Below are positions 55,094-64,000 of a stretch of DNA of 64,000 nucleotides, piece after piece. Within the stretch, counting starts at the first letter, position 1, and the number at the start of each line of letters is the position of its first letter. The position numbers and the translations under genes were made by a program. A model generated the notes under the pieces. That model searched no databases. It was not told the origin of the DNA and saw nothing but the letters and a program-made list of their open reading frames with translations. The DNA lies in assembly GCA_935421135.1 (NCBI GenBank), contig OW285188.1, positions 1,013,001-1,077,000 of the forward strand, written 5' to 3'. Origin of the DNA: Bugulina stolonifera. Lineage: Eukaryota > Bryozoa > Gymnolaemata > Cheilostomatida > Bugulidae.

Positions 55094-55929
55094 GGGGTAT
55101 TAGATCTCACCTACAAAGTTATTTAGTGGTGAAACTATTTAAACTGACATGTTACATACTGTCTGTTGCTCCTGTAAGAAAACAAATATGCAAGTACACA
55201 GTACCAGATGATATATAGATACTTGTATGCCTGTATATTAATTGTAAGTTTAGCCTAAATTCTAATTTGTAAATTTATATGCATGTCATATTTTGTGTCT
55301 GTGTTAGGTTGTCTGTATCTTACTGAATCAAATTATAACTAATTTTTTAGTTTCATGGTACAGCACATGTTCCTTCGAACTCACTCTATTAGCTCTAGTT
55401 CTTATTGTCCCTGCAAGTGGGTAATATACGTAGAGGTCATGTCATGTTATGGGTTTTTGCATATATTTTATGCTTAGTCACTAAATATAATATACTAACT
55501 AACCTGTATCTTTAATTGTAATAAAGTACATCAATATCATCTTACAATCGCTGGGCTGATGCTGAAACTACATTACAAGATACACTAATGGCTCATAAGT
55601 TCTCAAGTAGATACAGTAGAACAGCACTAGAGTATACTTGGAAGGTCAGCAAATAACAGTAAATGTTTATCAAATTCTAAAATTTTCATGAGTGATTATT
55701 TTACGTGTTATTTCCACTGTAACAAAAGAGACGTTGCTCTCCGTAGAAAGTCTGCGCAGGTTATCATGTTATTATGCACAGATTATTGCACTGAATGTAG
55801 TAACAGCATCCTTAAATACGAAGAAGGTCATTGTCAAACTATTCTAGAATCATAAAATTGGGGCCTTGTTTACGATAACACCAAAAATCTCTGCAGTTTG
55901 TGGAAATTTCAATGATTTGCTGTTTTTTA
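55094..55929. other. AT-rich non-coding stretch
   Basis: No supportable feature. Confidence 0.4.
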
Positions 55930-56262
55930 GGAATTATCCCCCTCCGTAACGAAATCATTTATCTTTTAATCATAGAGCTTTTAGACTGACACTCATGAAA
56001 TTTGACATGGAGCACTAGACTGCTTGTGGTAGCATCATAGTTGAATATGAAGAGCCTATGTGTTATGGATTTGGTGCCAGAAGGTTTTCTATTATAGGGA
56101 ATTATCCCCTCTGTAACGAAGGAATTTTCCCTGTAATTATAAGACCTTTGAACTGACACTTATGAATTTTGACACAGACCACTAGACTACTTGTAGTAAC
56201 ATTATGTTGAGATATGAAGAGCTCATGCATTATGGATTTTGTGTCAGAAGGTTTGCAAACCA
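55930..56262. repeat. 168 bp tandem duplication, diverged
   Basis: 'GGAATTATCCCC.TC.GTAACGAA' at 55930 recurs at 56098, followed in both by 'ACTGACACT.ATGAA.TTTGACA', 'CCACTAGACT' or 'GCACTAGACT', and 'TATGAAGAGC'. It forms part of the right arm region of the old inverted repeat. Confidence 0.8.
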
Positions 56263-56289
56263 CAAAAAATGGCAAATATTGGCAATTTT

Positions 56290-56480
56290 TGCTGAGGGGG
56301 TGAACTTTGACCTAAAATTTGAGGTCTCCGTCAACATATTTCAGAGGGTTAGTTTCCAGAATCATAAAATTCAGGTCTTGTTTACTTTGGAGCCAAAAAT
56401 TTGTGTAGATTGGAGAGGTCAGGAGCGAACTTCAAAAACTAAGCCACTTTTTGATGGTTGGCTGATGGACTAATTCTATT
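56290..56480 (+). repeat. Old inverted-repeat arm, partner of 52660-52870
   Basis: Contains 'TTGGAGAGGTCAGGAGCGAA' and 'TTGGCTGATGGACTAA', the mirror of the left arm. Confidence 0.65.
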
Positions 56481-58848
56481 GTAGGTAGAAAGGCTAGGAA
56501 AGTTTTGGTTAAACAAACTGTTACCAAGAAATTAAATAAATGACGTAGGCCTATAAACTTGCATAAGACTATTCAACGTTCTACATTATAATATTTAATG
56601 ACTAATTAACAGCCCTAATAAATTTAGATTTTTCCTTCCACATTATCTTTTCTTTCAGCTATAGTTTAGCTTGAAACCATTCTAAGATTATGCTAAGCTG
56701 GTGTAGATCTTTGATTATAATGTATTTAGGCTACTAACTGTGCTAGGCAATTAGATACTACAAAGCCTCGGAATCAAACTCTAGACAGGAATGGACAAAG
56801 GAAAGTTCACATCTGTGAAACAAAGTCATTGATAGTTTATAGATTTCTTAAATAAATTTCCTAGCAATATAAAGTTAGCCTATACTAACATTCAAAGTAA
56901 TGATGATAGGCCTACAACACAATTACAATAATTATAATCATAATAGGTCTATTATATTTATAGCCTATTATAGGCCTATTAATTATAATTATTATTACAA
57001 AAAAATTAATTTACAATCACAAATATTAATATTATAAAATAATTATATAAATATAATCAATTCAATGATAAACATGTTCATGTTGATAGATAGTCTATGG
57101 AAATCACCTGAATTAATAAAACAATAGTTAGTAAGTATTAGTATTAGTATAGTGTAGTCACTGATCTAATGAGTGAGTGATTGTGATCTGTGACTATTGT
57201 AATAAATTGCTAGTGAGTCGCAATCACAACTTCACCTGATAGTATTACTGTATTTACAACGTAGTAGTAGCCTATTACCATTACTATAGGTACAGCAGTG
57301 ACAGTGAGCAAAGTTAATTTAACTCAGCCTCAATCAATCAATAACAGTACCGAGAGATTCCACTATTACTGGATAAATGAATGTGCTCATTAATTTTAAA
57401 CAATTATACTTGCTATAACTTCTGGGCTAATTAAAATTATTATATTATTTACCATTGAGTAAGTTAAAATTTTCAAGTTTACAACAATAATTCTACAATA
57501 AATAACAATTACAATACACTTGAATTCATTTCATTGTCTTTCCAGTTCCAACTCACAGCAACCGTACTGTATTCCTACTAACCACACTGTTAGTCCAAAG
57601 AAACCCAAAGTACACTCTTGCAATCACACCAATGTTAACTATATGAGATTGTATAATTATTGTTCCAGGAATGCCACTCGTACAGCTAGCTCCACGCTCA
57701 TTTTTTTAAATAAGCAGAGAATTGTTCGCGTGCTATCGAAAGTCCTTTATGGGTAGATCATTCTGTACAATAAGCCTATCATGTTAGCGATTAGAGATTT
57801 TAATACCCAATTACATGCGGTTTTATTTTGGTTGACCAATCAACGCATTCACAGACTTTCTACCGATATACGCTGCCGTGCTAGTCGGTTACTGGTCGAG
57901 TAAACATCCATTCTTATTTTTCTTTAAAGTCCTATTTTATAAAGAGATTTTTAAAATCACTGTTATTGTGAAAAAGCAGAGATGTTACTAAACAGCTTAA
58001 ATATAAATTCAAACCATTTTACACAAATAGTATCTGTAAATAACAGCGTTGAAAAATTTTATGTTTATATATAATTGTAATGGTAACTAATGTAAACAAA
58101 CAAACGAAATCCCCATCGCATCATGGCCGCCCGTGGGGAAAGTGGCATCTAGTGGTCAATCGGCGTCCAATAGCGGAAAAATTTAAGTTCCTGATCTAGG
58201 GGTGTTACCTCTATGCTTGGTATACAGAAACTTTGATTCGCACTAAAAATTGCAACTGACTCGCTGTTATTACCTTAGAGTAACCCATGGTAATTGATGC
58301 AAAGTAAATAATAATTTAATAATCATATTAGAAATATATATATTGGAAGTGTTTCATTGATTTGCAAACTTAACTATCAAGTTTGCCCGATAAAACATGC
58401 CTTTACATTCTATTTTACTTTTTATAAAATGAATACTCTCAGAAAATTTGTACGCCTCAAAATGAAAATGGGGTACTTAACTTTTACTTTAATAATTAAT
58501 TACACTTATTTACGTAGCTAATGTTATGTTTATTTAATTTTTATTTTATGTAATGTTTCTTTAATTAATTATATAATTGTCAATATTAATATACAGTAAC
58601 AGTATTATAAGTAAGTATATTATTTTATATAATTATTGGCTCATGACTGTAACTACTAACTAAACGTTGCAGTACATCAAGATCAATTTGAACTTGACGG
58701 TTAATTTGATTTTCAATATTCATATTCATAAACTTTTTGCCATTGAGAGAACAGTAGGTAAGCGACAGGTAGCATTACAAGTAGCTACTTATATTTTTGT
58801 TATTCTTCTCTTTTTTTTCTTTGATAAAGCTTAATAACTATAAGAACA
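56481..58848. other. AT-rich stretch
   Basis: At 57540 a strong acceptor-like TTCATTGTCTTTCCAG is followed by open frames, but two frames are equally open and neither is recognised. Near 57835-57850 a CCAAT-like box occurs. No firm feature. Confidence 0.35.
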
Positions 58849-59602
58849 ATGTCGAATGGCAAAGACAAATGTGGCGGGTGCAAAAGAAATATTAAAGGTG
58901 ATTGCATTCAATGCAATATTTGTATCCAGTGGTTTGAAACCAAATGTTCTGGAGCTGATCAAGATGCTGTGAATTTTCTCCAATCAAAAGCTGGTAAAAG
59001 CAGTACAATTCATTAGTTTTGTCCAAGCTGTGAGATAAGTTCAAAAAAATTCTGCAGCAAATGACTGTAATGGAATCGAAGATTAGAGAAATAGATGCAG
59101 AAGTGAAAAGCTTGAAGGAGGTAGTATTAGATATTTCTACAAAAACTACCCAGTTATTGGACCAACAAAGTTCTAACTCCCAGCGTAGTCAGAGTGAAAA
59201 TCGAAGTAATAGTAAGCTGGCCATCAATACTGTTGTAGAAGAACTCAGAGAGAGAGAAAAAAAGCCAAGAATGTTGTCTTCTTGGGTGACGCTTCTCAGG
59301 AGAAAGTTGTGGCCTTCTTGGCTAAAGTACCAGTTGATTGTGCAGGTATAAAAAAAATTGAAACAATTACTAAACAAATTTTCTTAGTTTCTTTTCAAAA
59401 CGAGGCAGATAAATGGAAACTGATTAGTAAAGCAAAGGCACTATGCACGTCTAAAACAGAATTTAAAGGAATGTATGTCAATCCAGATCTGACAAGAACT
59501 GAACGAGATGAGCATTATAAGTTGAGACAAGAATGTAGGGAAAGAAGGTCAAAAGGTGAAAATGTGAAAATCAAAAGGGGAGCTATTGTAAGGGTCCAAT
59601 AG
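58849..59602 (+). pseudogene. CR1-like LINE ORF1 with PHD-type finger
   Basis: From the ATG at 58849: 'CGGCKRNIKGDCIQCNICIQ' and 'WFETKCSG', the first half of a PHD-type zinc finger with Glu where His is expected, then a TAG at 59014, then 'CPSC', its last metal pair. After a frameshift comes a coiled-coil segment ('MESKIREIDAEVKSLKEVVL', frame 59061-59351). After another shift near the A-run at about 59260 comes an RNA-binding-like domain ('TITKQIFLVSFQNEADKWKL', frame 59282-59602). ORF1 proteins of this kind bind LINE RNA. One stop and two shifts make it non-functional. Confidence 0.75.
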
Positions 59603-59647
59603 GCTATAAATAATGGGAAAAGTCAACAGGACATAAACCTAAACAAA

Positions 59648-62339
59648 ATGGAAATATTTTATGTAAATATTAGATCACTTAGAAACAAAGTCACGGATAT
59701 TCACTGGAAATTAGCTTCTAACCCCAACATAAAGATTATCTGTCTGACTGAAACTATGCTAGACAACCATATTCAAAGTGGTGAATTGAAAATACCACGT
59801 TTTTCGTTGTATAGGAATGACAGAAATATAAAAGGAGGAGGGGTTGCTGTGTATGTACATAACTCCTTAATATCTACCATAATACAAGTAGAATCCATGG
59901 CTGAAGCCCTTTGTCTCAATATTACTTTAAAAAATGCTCAATTTATACTACTGAATGTATATAGGCCTCCAGGTTATCATGACTCTGCTTTGATCCCCGA
60001 TTTGTTACAGGAGGTGTACAACATCTCTTTGAAAACAAACTATTCACTAGTGGTCTGTGGTGATTTCAATTTCCCTGCAATCTTGTGGGAGGATCACACA
60101 CATTCTGGAAATAAATCACTGTATGACCCATTCATTGCTAAATTTTGCTCTCTAGACTTGCAACAACATATATTTGAACCTAATCATATAAAAGGTAATA
60201 TTCTAGATCTAGTATTCAGTAGTACTTCTATCATTGACCAGATTGTTGTGCAGCCACCTACTTTAAGTGATCATTCACATATTACTATATCTCTAAATCT
60301 TTCCATCAAATCAAATGAAAAACCTACAAAACTTATTTACACTTATGAAAATGTGGACTTAAATAGCGCCACTCAAATTTTTGAACCTTTCCAAACAGAA
60401 ATCAACCGCCTAATAAACGATCAAATGCCCATTGATATGGTATATGACAAATTTCAAGAAGGTGTTTTACTGTTAAGAGATGCCTGTGTTCCAACTAGAT
60501 TGATTTGTACCAACCAACATAATCCTCCTTGGATGAATAAGACATTAGAGAAAGCTTTAAAAAAACATAAGCATCTTTACAACCAAATGAAGACTTGTCC
60601 ATCCACTTATATTAAGTCCAGATATAGCAAACTCCAGCGAGCAAACAAAAAAGCCGTCAAGTCTGCTAAAAAGAGCTATTTAAATAAACTCTTATATAAA
60701 CCCCTACACACAGGCAATTCTAAACCCTTCTACAAATATCTGCGGCAATGTAGAAGTGATGACTCTAACTTGATTCCTAAGCTGAAACATAATAATGTCA
60801 TGGCAGAAACATCAGAGCAAAAAGCAACTGTATTTAATGAGTTTTTTGAGTCAGTCTTTACAACAGATGACAATAGATTTTGTCCTATAATAAATTTTTC
60901 TCCACAAGGACGTGCTGCAGAACCTCTTCAGATTGACAAAAACGGACTTTTAAAGTTGTTGAAAGACATCGATTGTGCAAAGTTTTGCGGTCCAGACGAA
61001 TTATCAGGGAAGATGTTAAAAACCTTTTCTTCGATATTTTATACGTCTGCATCCGAAATTTTTTGTTACTCCTTAAAGACTTCCACTCTTCCATCTATAT
61101 GGAAAGTAGCTAAAGTCATTCCAATTCATAAGGAAGCACACAATCTGCCAGCAATTATCGTCCTATATCACTTACTTGCCTATTATGTAAACTTGTTGAA
61201 CATAATATATTATCATCACATATAAATAACATCCTAAAGGACTTGAATTATTTCACTGATAGCCAACATGGTTTTAGAGCTGGAAGATCATGTGAAACCC
61301 AGTTGGCCCACACACTTGGCCATATTTCCTACCTGCGTGACACTGGTAAAACAGGAGATCTAATTATCTTAGATTTTTCTAAAGCTTTCGACTCTGTCAA
61401 TCACAGAAAGTTATTGTACAAGATTAGAAGCATTGGTTTTGATAGCCTAATTTATTCATGGCTAGCGGAGTTTCTTCACAGTAGAGAACAATATGTAGTA
61501 ATCGAAGACACGCAGTCGACTAGGAAACCAGTTATGTCTGGGGTTCCACAGGGTTCCGTTTTGGGCCTTCTCTTATTTTTAATTTATATAAATGATCTTC
61601 CACAACAAATTCAATCACACTGCAGACTATTTGCAGATGATGCTATTATATATAACACCAGTGAACATAAACAAATTTTGCAAGAAGATTTGAAAGCTCT
61701 CCAGAAATGGTCGTCTGAATGGCAAATGTCATTCAATTTTTCCAAATGCTTTTTTTACAGGTTGGTTCAGATCACCAATCACAATATTTTTTTGACAACA
61801 AAGCAATAGAGCGAGTAACATCTCATTCCTACCTAGGTGTGTGCCTCCAAAATAACTTGAAATGGGATTTGCAAATTTCCAAAATGGTAACTGCTGCAAC
61901 CCAAAAACTAAATCTACTAAGAAGAGTCTTAAAAACTGCAGACACCAAGACTCGAAAAACAGCATATTTCGCAATAGTACGACCTCATTTGGAATATGCA
62001 TCCCAGATATGGGACCCACACCAAAGGAAATACATAAAACAACTTGGAAAAATACAAAATCAAGCATTAAGATTCATTTTCAGAAATAAAAGGCAAGTAA
62101 GTTTCACAAACATAAGAGAACACACCCAAATAGAATTCTTAACTGAAAGGCGAAAAAAGGCCAGACTAAAACTATTCCATCGTTGTATTGCTGAGGGGAT
62201 CGAACCACCTTTCGATTACAATTACCTCAATAAGTATAATACGAGACAATGCCAAAACACCTACACACCATACATAAAAACGAATCAATTTTATTACTCC
62301 TGGCCAAAAACCATACGTGATATGCGTCTTGAGAGCTGA
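59648..62339 (+). pseudogene. CR1-like LINE ORF2: endonuclease and reverse transcriptase
   Basis: Frame 1 (59648-61225) begins 'MEIFYVNIRSLRNKVTDIHW' and has endonuclease motifs 'CLTETML', 'GGGVAVYV', 'CGDFNFPAILW' and 'LSDHSHI'. It continues into the reverse transcriptase ('SIWKVAKVIPIHK') and shifts at about 61150. Frame 2 (61243-61809) holds 'DSQHGFRAGRSCETQL', 'LDFSKAFDSVNHRKL', 'SGVPQGSVLG' and the catalytic 'FADDAIIYN'. A second shift at about 61745 leads to frame 3 (61719-62339) with 'HSYLGVCLQNNLKWD' and the C-terminal 'RPHLEYASQIWDPH'. Only two frameshifts, so it is fairly young. The protein would nick DNA and copy the LINE RNA at the nick. Confidence 0.9.
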
Positions 62340-62880
62340 TAAATAGTTCTTTTTTCTTTTTATCTTTTCTTTTTTCTTTGTTGTTATGACATGATAAATA
62401 AAAAAAATATATAAATACTATTCTAAAGCACATTTAAAAAATATAAAAAAAAATATATTCAACATTATAAATTATATATAAAAGGGAATAAATGCTATCG
62501 AAAAGGAGAGAAATAGGAAAAAAAAACATTCGTATTGTGTTCCCACATCTCTTCCGTTCCCTGACAGTCTCAGTGGGAAAATTAAAAAAAAAAATATTAA
62601 GAGTATGTTAATTAATTATTAATAATTTTTTATATTGTAGCATGAGGTAAACCAACATTTGTAAAAATGAGTCGAAAATGTTGAAAATTCAAATGAGTCC
62701 AGTCTAACTGCTCAAACATGTTGATGTTTTGGGAAGATTTTTGTGGATAGGTGTGCAGTTAATAGTAGTTGCAGAAAAAAAGTGACCATATATTATAGTA
62801 CAATGCAAGATAAAATTATATTTTATATATTGTAATACTACTATTTATATTCATTTTGATTATTATTTATATGATGTATA
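62340..62880. other. LINE 3' tail and AT-rich flank
   Basis: After the stop comes a pyrimidine-rich TTCTTTTTTC run and 'GACATGATAAATAAA' with A-rich sequence, probably the LINE 3' end near 62410. The rest is AT-rich without feature. Confidence 0.5.
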
Positions 62881-63015
62881 TTTAGTGTTGTACTGAGGTA
62901 TTTTATTCTCTTTATAACTGACTCCTAAGACATACATGCATCCTTATATTATATTTCCTTACATTAGCTTCAGTGCTATAAAGCTACTAGCTACAGAGCT
63001 ATTACAAACACTACA
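62881..63015 (-). repeat. Short gypsy LTR (3' LTR of the right-edge element)
   Basis: On the minus strand it begins TGTAGTGTTTGTAATAG at 63015, just after a purine run (CATGGAGGGA), contains AATAAA, and ends in ACAACACTA near 62881. The ends are inverted repeats. About 135 bp, short for an LTR but known in this group. The matching 5' LTR lies beyond the window. Confidence 0.55.
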
Positions 63016-63142
63016 TCCCTCCATGGGTTTAGATACAAAAATATATAATATCAAAAGTACAACTTGAAGAGAAAACTTACAAAACATATGTTATTATTAT
63101 AAAGCAAAATAGAACAATTTTATTTAGAACCAAATATTCACT

Positions 63143-64000
63143 CTACGATTGCATATGAAAATCCTGAAAACGTTGAGGCACTTTCCTACGCCTAGAACTT
63201 GTCCTACGGGGAGGTGGGCTATTATGGGCACTATTATCATTTGTAGATGGACTGACATTAAGAGGGGGATCTGGAGGGTTGCTCACTACCACATTTTCAC
63301 TGGAGACTGGGCATGGAACTTGAGATAAAGCTGGGCATGGGTCAAGGGGTGAGACAGGGGAAGAATCCGACAACTGAACCTTCTTACAATGTAGCAAAAG
63401 AAACATTCCTTCTTGTTAAGGTACCTGAAGGGCTGGCACACACTACATCAGAACCATTGAGTCCAACCACTGTGTGTTCTGTAGGGCTGAAATTGGTGTC
63501 CAGTTTTTCTCTACTCTCTTGTTTCATTAAGACTATATCGCCTACCTCTATCCCACTTTCCTCAGAACTCTTGTCTGCATACTCCTTCATACTCTTCTTG
63601 TCGATAGCATCAGAATCCTGAGCTTCTTCTTTTGTGCCCACATCCGTGTCACCGAGCATAGGCAGCTTTGTGCGCATCCCTCGACCAAACATCAGAGTAA
63701 AAGGAGGTACTCCTGTAGTACCAGTATGTGGTGTTGACTTGTATGCCATAGAAAACTCTTGTAATGCCATCTGCAAATCCTTCCCTTCGGTTTTAGCGAT
63801 CTAGAGCACTTTAAAAATAGTTCCATTCATACGTTCAACTTCTCCATTTGCTTGGGGCCACAGTGAAGTGGTAGAAATCCATTTAATGGCACACTGTTTC
63901 AAGTATTCTTGAAACTCGCCCCCTGCAAACTGTGGACCATTATCAGATCTTATCATTTCTGGATACCCATAGCATGGAAAAACATGCTCTAAAAACAATA
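63143..64000 (-). pseudogene. pol: Ty3/gypsy integrase end and C-terminal tail, runs off the right edge
   Basis: From the right edge on the minus strand: 'GYPEMIRSDNGPQFAGGEF' with the second catalytic Asp and 'LWPQANGEVERMNGT' with the catalytic Glu, 35 residues between them. After an in-frame TAG at about 63800 comes 'EFSMAYKSTPHTGTTGVPPF' and 'GIEVGDIVLMKQESREKLDT' (frame 63776-63384). After a frame change comes a proline-rich tail with 'RRTSSRRRKVPQRFQDF' (63406-63143). Integrase would join element DNA to the genome. One stop and one shift suggest a dead copy; the first Asp and everything upstream are outside. Confidence 0.85.

Noticed and set aside
57524..57760. Exon after a strong acceptor at 57546
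   Set aside because: Two reading frames are equally open and neither is recognised.

Overview
The window is AT-rich animal nuclear DNA, not bacterial. It has short introns with GT-AG borders, LINEs with apurinic endonuclease and reverse transcriptase, LTR retrotransposons of the Ty3/gypsy and BEL/Pao groups, tRNA-derived SINEs, cut-and-paste transposons with clear target-site duplications (TSDs), and two exons of the ciliary gene Flattop (CFAP126). An aquatic invertebrate fits this repeat mix; a sponge or cnidarian is my guess, and the sequence does not settle it.

Layout. 1-8 kb: remnants of a minus-strand gypsy element (1-245 and 4790-5560), a 1.5 kb long-inverted-repeat element with an 8 bp TSD, minisatellites, a BEL solo LTR next to a (TAG)n tract, a possible host terminal exon (6354-6569) and a solo gypsy LTR with a duplicated promoter. 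8-13.8 kb: inverted SINE pairs, a GC-richer repeat family, a second BEL solo LTR, and a hAT element inserted in an old LTR fragment. 13.8-27.0 kb: a nearly full-length gypsy element with 675 bp LTRs, split near the end of its pol frame by a 6.76 kb BEL/Pao element. LTR divergence counted by hand (about 2.2% for gypsy, 1.4% for BEL) agrees with the nesting order. The BEL element has a SAP-like N-terminus, no reverse transcriptase and a broken integrase. 27.6-29.5 kb: a gypsy derivative that kept gag and the 3' tail but lost pol.

31.6-34.7 kb: two Flattop exons on the minus strand, with a rotted LINE in the intron. 34.9-46 kb: a hAT-like family whose first copy holds a 68 bp perfect hairpin, a pogo/Tigger-like element, SINE and LINE scraps, and simple repeats. 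46.9-52.3 kb: a 5 kb element with arms of about 1.25 kb whose spacer carries what looks like a spliced gene end; its right arm is split by a 2.09 kb TA-flanked element with eight copies of a 15-mer. 52.6-56.5 kb: an older inverted repeat and coding-like debris. 58.8-62.4 kb: a CR1-like LINE with a PHD-type ORF1, broken by frameshifts. 62.9-64.0 kb: the 3' end of another gypsy element on the minus strand, running off the window.

Nothing here works as an operon or one pathway. It is layered mobile DNA around sparse host exons. All identifications come from reading the sequence; no search was run.
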